A DNA stretch of 64,000 bases from positions 1 to 64,000 of the forward strand of contig CAKTOK010000002.1 of NCBI GenBank assembly GCA_934589835.1. The letters are read 5' to 3'. Positions 1-9,794 of this stretch are shown here, in pieces. Numbering within the stretch: position 1 is the stretch's first letter; every line of letters begins with the position of its first letter. The DNA comes from an uncultured Oscillospiraceae bacterium (GTDB lineage Bacteria > Bacillota > Clostridia > Oscillospirales > Oscillospiraceae). The notes beneath the pieces were generated by a model. That model worked only from the letters and a program-made list of their open reading frames with translations, did not search any database and had not been told where the DNA came from. The translations under genes and the position numbers were made by a program.

Positions 1-119
1 GACATGTATTCGGGGATCTCCGTCTGCGGAGTGATGGGGTAACCGAAGAAATAGCGTGCGCCGGCACGAATGGCGGCCTCCGCGATAGCTTCGCTACCCT
101 TCATAAGAGTCAAAGCCAT
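1..119 (-). CDS. vorB: 2-oxoacid:ferredoxin oxidoreductase alpha subunit (VorB/KorA-like), N-terminus only
   Basis: The first 39 codons of a gene that runs off the left edge. The start ATG (complement at 117-119) follows an AGGAGG site. The readable N-terminus has the pattern [25 protein letters not shown], which is typical of the pyrimidine-domain alpha subunit of 2-oxoacid (branched-chain or 2-oxoglutarate) ferredoxin oxidoreductases. These enzymes convert a 2-oxoacid, CoA and oxidised ferredoxin to acyl-CoA, CO2 and reduced ferredoxin. A small ferredoxin gene lies 12 bp upstream, as expected for a delta subunit. Substrate cannot be decided from this fragment; branched-chain 2-oxoacids are a guess from the aminotransferase in the same operon. 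Confidence 0.8.
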   Translation of the reverse strand, partial: MALTLMKGSEAIAEAAIRAGARYFFGYPITPQTEIPEYM

Positions 120-131
120 GTTTTTTCCTCC

Positions 132-341
132 TTAGTCTTTTTCGATCCGGATTACCACATCGGGGCAGGTACGGGCACAGGAAGTACAGCCGATGCAGGC
201 TTCCATGTTAATGACCTCCGCGGGATGATAGCCCTTCGCATTGATGCGCGTTTTGGACAGCTCAATGATGTGCTTGGGACACGCTCTTGCACACAGGCCG
301 CAGCCTTTGCACAGGTTTTCGTTGATGGTAACTCTTACCAC
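132..341 (-). CDS. 2[4Fe-4S] ferredoxin, probable delta subunit of the oxoacid oxidoreductase
   Basis: A 69-residue ferredoxin with two CxxCxxCxxxCP clusters, CKGCGLCARACP near residue 11 and CIGCTSCARTCP near residue 49. These bind two [4Fe-4S] centres. It starts with GTG at 341, preceded by GAGGTG at suitable spacing. Its place directly upstream of a VorB/KorA-type alpha subunit fits the separate delta (ferredoxin) subunit of four-subunit oxoacid oxidoreductases, which passes electrons to free ferredoxin. The rest of the complex would lie beyond the left edge. Confidence 0.88.
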   Translation of the reverse strand: MVRVTINENLCKGCGLCARACPKHIIELSKTRINAKGYHPAEVINMEACIGCTSCARTCPDVVIRIEKD

Positions 342-415
342 TCTCTACACCTCTTTTCCTCATTTTCCTCTTGCTGATTGTATCTACTACCCCCGAAAAG
401 GGGAGGTATGCGGAA

Positions 416-1153
416 TTAGTACATATCCTTGTGCGGGTTCTTGGTGTTCAGTCCGTACTCGATGTAGGAATCCCAGTCACGGTGCATATACACATCGATG
501 GCCACGGGCGTTCCCACATACTTGGGGTCCGGATTGCGGGCAAGGAAGGCGTCCAGAAACTCCTTTTTGCCGGTGGTATAGGAAACGGGAATACCCGTCA
601 GGTCTACGACCTGACGGAGTACCTCGTAACCGTCCCACAGATCCTGCGCGCTGGTCATGGTGGACAGATTGGTGTTGTTGATCATACCGGTGATCTGCAG
701 ACGTGCATGGGCCTGCATCCCCTCCTGCAGCAGGTGGATCTTCTCCACCGTGCTGGCCAGAGGCCGCCGGATATTCACAACGTTCAGCACCTCCAGAGAC
801 CCGGGCTCCAGCGCCATAAAATCCTGATGATAGCGGCCCAGCGCCGTGGCGCCCACATCATCGCCGCCCACATCGAAAATGACCGTATCCCAATCCAGTA
901 CAAAGGCGGATGACACCTCGGCGGGGAGGGAGAGCGTTTCGATACCGGAGCAGGCAAAGTTGGGAGAGACGAGACGGATCTCCTTCTGCTCCACCATTTT
1001 GCCCCGCTCAGTCAGCCGGAAGTAGGTGTTCACCATATCCAGATCCAGCAGCTCCGTCCTGTCGCCGCGGGCGGCTGCCTGCATGGCGAAGTTCAGAGCA
1101 AGCTCGCTCTTTCCGCTGCCGTAGTTGCCGATGAGCACTTTGACGTCTTTCAT
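416..1153 (-). CDS. P-loop ATPase/nucleotide-binding protein (CobQ/MinD-like)
   Basis: A protein of 245 residues with a Walker A motif GNYGSGKSE at the N-terminus, DLDMVNTYFR after it, and a Walker B-like VIFDVGGDD near residue 95. The ATG at 1153 is preferred to upstream in-frame starts because AAGGAG sits just before it and it leaves the 20-bp gap after the aminotransferase stop. It lies in one operon with an aminotransferase (upstream), a ferredoxin and an oxoacid oxidoreductase (downstream). The fold resembles ParA/MinD or dethiobiotin-synthetase-like ATPases. I do not recognise a named family, and its role in the operon is unknown. Confidence 0.7.
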   Translation of the reverse strand: MKDVKVLIGNYGSGKSELALNFAMQAAARGDRTELLDLDMVNTYFRLTERGKMVEQKEIRLVSPNFACSGIETLSLPAEVSSAFVLDWDTVIFDVGGDDVGATALGRYHQDFMALEPGSLEVLNVVNIRRPLASTVEKIHLLQEGMQAHARLQITGMINNTNLSTMTSAQDLWDGYEVLRQVVDLTGIPVSYTTGKKEFLDAFLARNPDPKYVGTPVAIDVYMHRDWDSYIEYGLNTKNPHKDMY

Positions 1154-1173
1154 GGATGCTGTGTCTCCTTCGC

Positions 1174-2358
1174 TTACCTCAGGTTCTCCCGAATGGTCTG
1201 GCACAGGGCGGTAATGCCCTGAACGATCTTCTCCTCGGGCATGCAGGAGTAGTTCAGACGCAGGGTGTTGTTATGACCGCCGTTGGGGAAGAAGGAGCCG
1301 CCGGGCACAAAGGCCACCTTCTTCTCCAGACATTTCATCTGCAGGTCCTTGGCGTCCATATACTCAGGCAGTACGACCCACGCGAACAGACCGCCCTCGG
1401 GACGGGTGAACGTGCAGGGCTCGGGCAGCTCCTTGGCCAGCGTCTCCAGCATCACGGCGCGGCGTTTTTTGTAGCACTCGCGGATGGTGTTGACATGGGC
1501 ATCCAGATCAAACATATCGATCCACTTGGAGGTTTCCATCTGACCGATGGTGGAAGCCTGCAGGGAGGCCGCCTGCTCCATGAAGTTGTACTTGGCCAGA
1601 ATGGCATCGTCGGCGCAGACCCAGCCCAGACGATAGCCGGGAGCCAGGATCTTGGAGAAGGTGCCCAGATAGATGACCAGACCCTTGGTATCGAGACTCT
1701 TCAGAGCGGGCATATACTCACCCTCAAAGCGCAGCTCGCCATAGGGGTTATCCTCGACCACGGGGATCTCGTACTTATTGACGATGTCCATGAACTGATG
1801 ACGGCGCTCCAGATCCCAGGTACGGCCGGTGGGGTTCTGGAAATCGGGGATGACGTAGATCATCTTGACGCGCTCGGTGGTGGCAAGGATCTTCTCCAGC
1901 TCAGACATGATCATGCCGCCGTCATCGGTGGGAACCTCGATGAATTTAGGCTCGCAGGCCTTGAAGGCATTGACGGCACCCAGATAGGAGGGGCTCTCCA
2001 GCAGCACCACATCGCCGGGATTGAGGAACACGCGGGCGGAGAAATCCAGACCCTGCTGAGAACCGGAGGTCACCAGAATGTGGTCCTTATCGGTGTGGAT
2101 GTTGTTCTTTGCCAGCATACGCTCGGCGATCTGCTCCCGCAGGCGGGGGAAGCCCTCGGTGGAAGAATACTGCAGGGCGACGCGGCCATTCTCCTTCAGA
2201 ACGGCCACAGAGGCCTCCATCATCTGCTCCACGGGGAACAGCTCAGGAGCGGGCATACCGCCGGCAAAGGAGATGATGTCAGGCTGCGCGGTGAGCTTCA
2301 GCAGCTCACGGATTTCAGAGCCCTTCAGCAGATCCATTCTGCTTGCAAATTGTACCAT
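1174..2358 (-). CDS. PLP-dependent aminotransferase (fold type I, 2-aminoadipate/MocR-type)
   Basis: A 394-residue class I/II aminotransferase. Visible marks are SFAGGMPAPELFP at the N-terminus, SGSQQGLD, the NPTG motif in VIPDFQNPTGRTW, EDNPYGELRF, and the PLP lysine in GTFSKILAPGYRLGW. It is closest to the LysN/2-aminoadipate transaminase group that shares its domain with MocR regulators; no DNA-binding domain is present. The start is taken at 2358 because GAGGAGG precedes it. It is first in a minus-strand operon that leads to an oxoacid:ferredoxin oxidoreductase. The inferred job is to convert amino acids to 2-oxoacids that are then oxidised to acyl-CoA, giving ATP and reduced ferredoxin. 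Confidence 0.88.
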   Translation of the reverse strand: MVQFASRMDLLKGSEIRELLKLTAQPDIISFAGGMPAPELFPVEQMMEASVAVLKENGRVALQYSSTEGFPRLREQIAERMLAKNNIHTDKDHILVTSGSQQGLDFSARVFLNPGDVVLLESPSYLGAVNAFKACEPKFIEVPTDDGGMIMSELEKILATTERVKMIYVIPDFQNPTGRTWDLERRHQFMDIVNKYEIPVVEDNPYGELRFEGEYMPALKSLDTKGLVIYLGTFSKILAPGYRLGWVCADDAILAKYNFMEQAASLQASTIGQMETSKWIDMFDLDAHVNTIRECYKKRRAVMLETLAKELPEPCTFTRPEGGLFAWVVLPEYMDAKDLQMKCLEKKVAFVPGGSFFPNGGHNNTLRLNYSCMPEEKIVQGITALCQTIRENLR

Positions 2359-2426
2359 GAATGTTTTCCTCCTCAAATTTTGTAGATTCTGAAATTCACA
2401 TTTCACTCCACTTTTGTACCCACTTG

Positions 2427-2455
2427 ATTAAAGCACAAATCGGGCGCAAAGTAAA
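2427..2455 (-). promoter_or_regulatory. Probable vegetative promoter of the aminotransferase operon
   Basis: On the minus strand TTTACT (2450-2455) and TTTAAT (2427-2432) are separated by 17 bp, about 70 bp upstream of the aminotransferase start. It is a moderate match to the sigma-A consensus. Confidence 0.5.
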
Positions 2456-2622
2456 TAAAGCGGGGCGGAGAAAAAGCAGGCGAATTCATTTTTGGCATTC
2501 CAGACAAAAAACAACCTGTCCCTCTCGTCAAATCCACAACGACATTCACCGAACGAATCAACGAAACACAAAAAACAGCCGCAGCAGCGGAAAATAGAAG
2601 GGTTTATGCACCGGCGGCAGGA

Positions 2623-2693
2623 TTGCCTTTTGCGGGATACTGTGTTATACTAAAAAAGAAAAGCGGGATACCGTGTTATACTGAAAAAGAAAA
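2623..2693 (+). repeat. Tandem 31-bp repeat carrying duplicated promoter -10 elements
   Basis: Two adjacent 31-bp units (2632-2662 and 2663-2693) differ at only two positions. Each holds GTGTTATACT. TTGCCT (2623-2628) with TATACT (2646-2651) at 17-bp spacing is a good promoter, and the second unit repeats the -10 at 2677-2682. The only gene downstream is the 41-residue protein at 2760. Between 2433 and 2622 I see no gene. Confidence 0.6.
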
Positions 2694-2759
2694 TCGGAAC
2701 GCGGCAGCGTTCGAAGCGGGACGAAACCGGCAGCCAAATGGGGAAGGAGGCCCTTCATC

Positions 2760-2885
2760 ATGAAGAAGAAGCAAATCGCGGTGGCACTGGCCATTCTGAG
2801 CGCCAGCTCGGCACTGTGCCTGCGTATCATGAAAAAGGTGGACGAGAAGCTGCGGCGGGAGCAGGAGAAGCGCCGCCGGCCGTGA
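2760..2885 (+). CDS. 41-residue hypothetical protein with N-terminal hydrophobic segment
   Basis: A short gene, ATG at 2760, with a strong AAGGAGG site 9 bp upstream and a terminator just after it. The product starts MKKK, continues with about 18 hydrophobic or small residues (AVALAILSASSALCLRI) and ends in a highly charged tail (KKVDEKLRREQEKRRRP). It should be a small anchored membrane peptide with a cytoplasmic basic helix, or possibly a secreted peptide. No family is recognised. The promoter repeat, Shine-Dalgarno site and terminator together support that it is expressed. Confidence 0.6.
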   Translation: MKKKQIAVALAILSASSALCLRIMKKVDEKLRREQEKRRRP

Positions 2886-2911
2886 CATCGCCGCCGCAGA
2901 GCAGCACACAA

Positions 2912-2946
2912 AGCACCCCTCCGGCATAGTCGGAGGGGTGCTTTTG
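2912..2946. terminator. Bidirectional intrinsic terminator
   Basis: A perfect 12-bp stem (AGCACCCCTCCG and its complement) with a 7-nt loop, followed by TTTT on the plus strand. It lies between the convergent 41-residue gene and the ABC-transporter ATPase gene and can serve both. Confidence 0.85.
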
Positions 2947-2950
2947 TCGG

Positions 2951-3721
2951 TTATATCTCGCTGTACCGCGCCAGAAACTGGCGGGTCCGCTCCTGCCGGG
3001 GATGATCGATGACCTCCTTGGCGGGGCCCTGCTCCACGATGACGCCGCCGTCCATGAAGATCACCTGATCGGCCACGTCCCGGGCAAAGGACATCTCGTG
3101 GGTAACGATAACCATGGTGGTGTGCTGCTCGGCAAGGCCGCGGATAACGCGGAGCACCTCGCCGGTCAGCTCGGGATCCAGCGCGCTGGTGGGCTCGTCG
3201 AAGCACAGAATGTCCGGCTTCATCGCCAACGCGCGGGCGATGGCCACACGCTGCTGCTGCCCGCCGGACAGCTGGTGGGGATAGTTGTCCATCCGCTGCC
3301 CCAGACCGATGTCCTCCAGCAGACGCCGCCCCTCGGCCATGATGGCATCATGACTCTCGCCGGTCTTCTCCGACCGTGCCATCAGCTCCCGGGCCAGCGT
3401 CACGTTTTGCAGCGCCGTATACTGGGGGAACAGATTGAAGCTCTGGAACACCAGACCGAAATGCAGCCGCTTTTTCCGGATATCGCTTTCGGAGCGGGAG
3501 CTGTGGTCCGCTGCGTCAAACAGCGTTTCGCCGCGGACGGAGATCACGCCCTTGTCCGGCGTCTCCAGAAAGTTCAGGCACCGCAGCAGCGTGGTCTTGC
3601 CGCTGCCGGAGGAGCCGATAATGCTCAGGGCCTGCCCCTCCTCCAGAGAGAAGCTGATGTCCGCCAGTACGGGAGTGTCGCCGAAGTGCTTTTCGATGTG
3701 CTGTACGTCCAAAATCGCCAT
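2951..3721 (-). CDS. Polar amino acid ABC transporter, ATP-binding protein (GlnQ-type)
   Basis: A 256-residue ABC ATPase with Walker A (IGSSGSGKTT), signature LSGGQQQRVAIARAL, Walker B DILCFDEPTSALDPE and the switch histidine in IVTHEMSFA. The first residues MAILDVQHIEKHFG are standard for GlnQ/HisP/ArtP proteins. ATG 3721 is chosen because AGGAGG lies just upstream; earlier in-frame starts would overlap the permease gene. It is the last gene of a three-gene minus-strand operon after a binding protein and a permease. The complex would import an amino acid; which one is not clear. Confidence 0.93.
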   Translation of the reverse strand: MAILDVQHIEKHFGDTPVLADISFSLEEGQALSIIGSSGSGKTTLLRCLNFLETPDKGVISVRGETLFDAADHSSRSESDIRKKRLHFGLVFQSFNLFPQYTALQNVTLARELMARSEKTGESHDAIMAEGRRLLEDIGLGQRMDNYPHQLSGGQQQRVAIARALAMKPDILCFDEPTSALDPELTGEVLRVIRGLAEQHTTMVIVTHEMSFARDVADQVIFMDGGVIVEQGPAKEVIDHPRQERTRQFLARYSEI

Positions 3722-3734
3722 GTGCGGCACCTCC

Positions 3735-4391
3735 TTAGCGGAAATAGCTGAGCTTGCGCTCAATGTAGTTGAACAGCAGGGTCAGGATCCCCACAAAGGT
3801 CAGATAGAACACGGCGGTGTAGAACAGGGGCCAGATGATACCGGCGGACTTCATGTAGGCCTCGCCTGCCTTGATCAGCTCTGTCACGGCGATGATGCGG
3901 GCCAGAGACGTGTCCTTCACCAGCGTGATGATCTCGTTGGACATGGGAGGCACGATGCGCTTGACCATCTGAAGCAGTGTGACGCGGAAGAAGATCTGGC
4001 GCTTGGTCATGCCCAGTACCTGCCCGGCCTCGCTCTGGCCGATGGGGACGCTCTCAATGCCGCCCTTGTAGATCACGGCGAAGTAGCAGGCGTAGTTGAT
4101 GACAAAGGCCACCACGCAGGCCGCCATGCGGCCGTCGGCGAACAGGCCCCAGATGTTGTTGTCGAACCACTTGCCCGGGCCGTAGAAGATGATGATGAGC
4201 TGAAGCATCAGCGGCGTGCCGCGGATGATCCAGACGATCACATTGAACAGCCAGCTCACCGGACGGCACCGGCTACGCAGCGCGAAGGCGATGAGAAGCC
4301 CCAACGGCAGGGAAAACAGCAGCGTCAGGAAAAACAGCTTCAGCAGCTGACCCATGCCGCTCAGCAGGGAGAGGGTAACAGTCCAAAACAT
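3735..4391 (-). CDS. Polar amino acid ABC transporter, permease (HisM/GlnP-type)
   Basis: A 218-residue membrane protein with the usual five-span pattern of HisMQ-type permeases and the EAA-like loop around residues 120-150 (ESVPIGQSEAGQVLGMTKRQIFFRVTLLQ read in part). The start ATG at 4391 follows AAAGGAG. It lies 13 bp before the ATPase gene, so the two are likely translationally linked. Only one permease gene is present, so the transporter is probably a homodimer in the membrane, as for several glutamine and cystine systems. Confidence 0.92.
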   Translation of the reverse strand: MFWTVTLSLLSGMGQLLKLFFLTLLFSLPLGLLIAFALRSRCRPVSWLFNVIVWIIRGTPLMLQLIIIFYGPGKWFDNNIWGLFADGRMAACVVAFVINYACYFAVIYKGGIESVPIGQSEAGQVLGMTKRQIFFRVTLLQMVKRIVPPMSNEIITLVKDTSLARIIAVTELIKAGEAYMKSAGIIWPLFYTAVFYLTFVGILTLLFNYIERKLSYFR

Positions 4392-4442
4392 GAAAAAACT
4401 CCTTTGTGATCACTTACGCAGGGGCCTTGTAAGCCGCCCAAA

Positions 4443-4469
4443 GGCAGAGGACGCGTGACGCCCTCTGCC
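4443..4469 (-). promoter_or_regulatory. Intercistronic stem-loop between binding protein and permease genes
   Basis: GGCAGAGG and CCTCTGCC form an 8-bp stem in the 118-bp gap between the two genes. There is no strong T-tract. Such hairpins often stabilise the upstream binding-protein mRNA or lower downstream expression; that role is inferred. Confidence 0.5.
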
Positions 4470-4509
4470 GTGGGAGACGATCATAGCATACTTTACGTCC
4501 GCAGGCAAC

Positions 4510-5328
4510 TCATTTGGTGATGACCACCTGTGCGTTCTCGCAATAGGCGTTGGTGCACTCCATAGCGGCCTGTACGCCGTCGGTGAGGGTCATGCCGTTC
4601 CAGACCACATCGATGTTCTTGCTGTCCAGCTCGTTGACCTTCATATCCCAGTCGATGACCACGAACTCGATCTCCACGCCCAGCTTCTCGGCCACCAGCT
4701 TGGCCATGTCGGCGTCAAAGCCGATCCACTCGCCGTTGCTGTCCTTGTAGTCCATGGGAGCGAACTCGGTGATGCCGACCACCAGCTTGCCCTTGCCCTG
4801 GATGTACTGCACATCGCTGTCGGACTCGGAAGCGGTGTACTCACTGGCCTCCTGTGCCAGCAGGGACTCCTGCACGCCGTAGGTCTTGGCCAGCTCGGTC
4901 ATGGTGCCGTCGGCATAGGCCGCAGCCATGACGCTGTTGATGTAGGAGGCCAGATCGCTGCCCTTGCGGCAGCCCACGCCGTACAGCTCGGAGTTCAGCT
5001 TCTGGTCCGTGACCTTCAGGTCGGGGTAGCTGGTGCCCTCGCCCACCATGGCGCCTGCCATCAGCAGGTCGATGATGGCGGCGTCGGACGTGCCGGAGGA
5101 GACCTCCATCAGGGCGTCGGCCTGAGAGCCCACAGCCACGGTCTTGAATCCGTTGGCCAGAGCCACTTCCTCACCGGCGGAGCCGGCCTCCACGGCGTAG
5201 GTCACCTCGGCGGGAGCATCCACGTCGGCGGCGTCGTCATACGTGACGTCAGGGGTCTTTTCCTGACCGCAGGCCGCCAGGCTCAGCGCCATGACCAGGG
5301 TCAGCATCATTGCAATCAGCTTTTTCAT
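4510..5328 (-). CDS. Amino acid ABC transporter substrate-binding lipoprotein, apparently circularly permuted
   Basis: A 272-residue lipoprotein: signal peptide with lipobox LAAC (Cys20), then a linker rich in Asp and Ala. The two halves of the usual SBP_bac_3 fold are in swapped order. Residues about 42-155 look like the normally C-terminal lobe (VEAGSAGEE, SDAAIIDLLMAG, YGVGCRKGSDL, INSVMAAAYADGTMTELAKTYG). Residues about 178-272 look like the normally N-terminal lobe (GKLVVGITEFAPMDYKD, IGFDADMAKLVAEKLG, IDVVWNGMTLT). Total length is that of a complete binding protein, so nothing seems lost. It is the first gene of the operon and should deliver the amino acid to the permease. Confidence 0.85.
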   Translation of the reverse strand: MKKLIAMMLTLVMALSLAACGQEKTPDVTYDDAADVDAPAEVTYAVEAGSAGEEVALANGFKTVAVGSQADALMEVSSGTSDAAIIDLLMAGAMVGEGTSYPDLKVTDQKLNSELYGVGCRKGSDLASYINSVMAAAYADGTMTELAKTYGVQESLLAQEASEYTASESDSDVQYIQGKGKLVVGITEFAPMDYKDSNGEWIGFDADMAKLVAEKLGVEIEFVVIDWDMKVNELDSKNIDVVWNGMTLTDGVQAAMECTNAYCENAQVVITK

Positions 5329-5424
5329 TGTGTTACCTCCATTTGGGTGCAGAGACGCATCAGCGCGTCCGGCATTGGTTTCTGCGGCGGCGCGATGTGT
5401 GCGCCGCTCATTTATTACGCTAGT

Positions 5425-5453
5425 ATACTACCACTTTAGCGCGATAATGTAAA
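5425..5453 (-). promoter_or_regulatory. Probable promoter of the amino acid ABC operon
   Basis: On the minus strand TTTACA (5448-5453) and TAGTAT (5425-5430) are 17 bp apart. The -10 sits in a perfect 10-bp palindrome TAGTATACTA (5421-5430), which might be an operator or chance. The remaining 5329-5605 stretch shows no gene. Confidence 0.55.
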
Positions 5454-5605
5454 GAAGCAATTTTGCCGATGTTTTGTCAAAATACACCGGCCGCTTTTGT
5501 GCAGGATAGACAGCGCCCGCCGTCATGTCGGGAGGCAGGGAGGCTGTGCCGGCGTCCGATGGAGGGAAAGAAGGGGAAAACTTGCCCCCGACAGCGGAAA
5601 ATGGA

Positions 5606-5634
5606 TTGAAGAAACGAAGCCGGTGCAGTATAAT
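5606..5634 (+). promoter_or_regulatory. Vegetative promoter of murD
   Basis: TTGAAG (5606-5611), 17-bp spacer, TATAAT (5629-5634), 38 bp before the murD start. A near-consensus sigma-A promoter. Confidence 0.75.
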
Positions 5635-5672
5635 AGAGATTCAAAAAACATCTCACGGAAGGGGAGTACCCT

Positions 5673-7061
5673 ATGACTCTGCGCGAATATCTGGATTCCT
5701 TACGAAATAAGACGGTGGCGGTGGTGGGCATCGGCGTCAGCAACACGCCTCTGGTGCGGCGGCTGCTGCAAAGCGGCATTCGCGTCACGGCCTGCGACAA
5801 GCGGACGCGGCAGCAGCTGGGCGCGCTGGGCGATGAGCTGGCGCAGGCGGGCTGCGGCCTGCGGCTGGGACCGGATTATCTGGAGGGACTGCACGAGGAT
5901 GTGATCTTCCGCACCCCGGGCCTGCGGCCCGACGTGCCCCAGATCGCCGCCGCTGTGGCAGGCGGCAGCGTGCTGACCAGTGAGATGGAGGCGTTCTTTC
6001 AGGTCTGCCCGTGTCCCATCATTGCCGTGACCGGCTCCGACGGCAAGACCACCACCACGACCATCATCGCCGAGCTGCTGAAGGCGGCGGGGCACACCGT
6101 CTGGCTGGGCGGCAACATCGGGCATCCGCTGCTGTGCGATGCGGATCGGATGCAGTCCCACGACTTTGCGGTGCTGGAGCTGTCCAGCTTCCAGCTGATG
6201 ACCATGGACCGCAGCCCCCATATCGCCGTGGTGACCAATCTGGCTCCCAACCATCTGGATATGCATAAGGATATGGCGGAATATGTGGCCGCCAAGGAGA
6301 ACATCTTCCGTCACCAGCGTGCCGGCGATATCGCGGTGTTTAACGCCGACAACGCCATCACGGCGGAGCAGGCCGGCCGTGCTGTGGGACGCAGCCGTCT
6401 GTTCAGCCGGCAGGGGCCGATCGCCGACGGCGTGTTTCTGCGATGCGGTGCCATTGTCTGCCGTGGGCCGGAGGAGGAGCGGGTCGTCCTGCACACCTCC
6501 GATATCAAGATCCCCGGCGCACACAATGTGGAGAACTATATGGCGGCCATCGCCGCCGTGGACGGCCTTGTGCCCGATGAGGTCATCCGCGACTTCGCCC
6601 GCCGCTTCGGCGGCGTCGAGCACCGCATCGAGCTGGTGCGGACCTATCGCGGCGTCCGGTACTACAACGACTCCATCGCGTCCAGTCCCTCCCGCACCAT
6701 CGCCGGACTGCGGTCTTTCCCTGAGAAGGTGATCCTCCTCGCAGGGGGCTACGACAAGCATATCCCCTTTGACGTGCTGGGACCCGAGGTGACGGCTCAC
6801 GTCAAGCTGCTGGTGCTGTGCGGCGCCACGGCGGGGAAGATCCGGGCCGCGGTGGAGGCCGCTCCCGACTATCGCCCGGGCCATCCCGAGATCCTGGAGG
6901 TATCGTCCTTCCGGACCGCAGTGGAGGCCGCCCGTGACCGCGCCGTATCCGGCGATGTGGTGACGCTGTCGCCGGCCTGCGCCGCCTTTGACCAGTTCCC
7001 CAACTTTGCCGTCCGCGGGAAGACGTTCAAGGAGATCGTCAACAGCTGGCCGGAGGAATGA
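5673..7061 (+). CDS. murD: UDP-N-acetylmuramoyl-L-alanine--D-glutamate ligase
   Basis: A 462-residue Mur ligase. It adds D-glutamate to UDP-MurNAc-L-Ala in the cytoplasm during peptidoglycan precursor synthesis. The N-terminal Rossmann domain (KTVAVVGIGVSNTPLVRRLL) binds the UDP part. The ATP site GSDGKTTTTT lies near residue 120, followed by the family motifs ELSSFQL, NLAPNHLDMH and EHRIE, and YNDSIASSP for MurD. Length agrees with the family. ATG 5673 follows GGAAGGGGAG. It stands apart from a dcw-type cluster and is followed 45 bp later by yunB. Confidence 0.95.
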   Translation: MTLREYLDSLRNKTVAVVGIGVSNTPLVRRLLQSGIRVTACDKRTRQQLGALGDELAQAGCGLRLGPDYLEGLHEDVIFRTPGLRPDVPQIAAAVAGGSVLTSEMEAFFQVCPCPIIAVTGSDGKTTTTTIIAELLKAAGHTVWLGGNIGHPLLCDADRMQSHDFAVLELSSFQLMTMDRSPHIAVVTNLAPNHLDMHKDMAEYVAAKENIFRHQRAGDIAVFNADNAITAEQAGRAVGRSRLFSRQGPIADGVFLRCGAIVCRGPEEERVVLHTSDIKIPGAHNVENYMAAIAAVDGLVPDEVIRDFARRFGGVEHRIELVRTYRGVRYYNDSIASSPSRTIAGLRSFPEKVILLAGGYDKHIPFDVLGPEVTAHVKLLVLCGATAGKIRAAVEAAPDYRPGHPEILEVSSFRTAVEAARDRAVSGDVVTLSPACAAFDQFPNFAVRGKTFKEIVNSWPEE

Positions 7062-7106
7062 GGAAAAGCTGTGGCGTCATACACTCCCTGCAAGGGGGTG
7101 AGCGCC

Positions 7107-9781
<2,675 letters not shown>

Positions 9782-9794
9782 GGAGGTATGCGTT

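Noticed and set aside
241..913. Plus-strand frames opposite the ferredoxin and P-loop genes
   Set aside because: Shadows of minus-strand genes that have clear motifs and ribosome sites.
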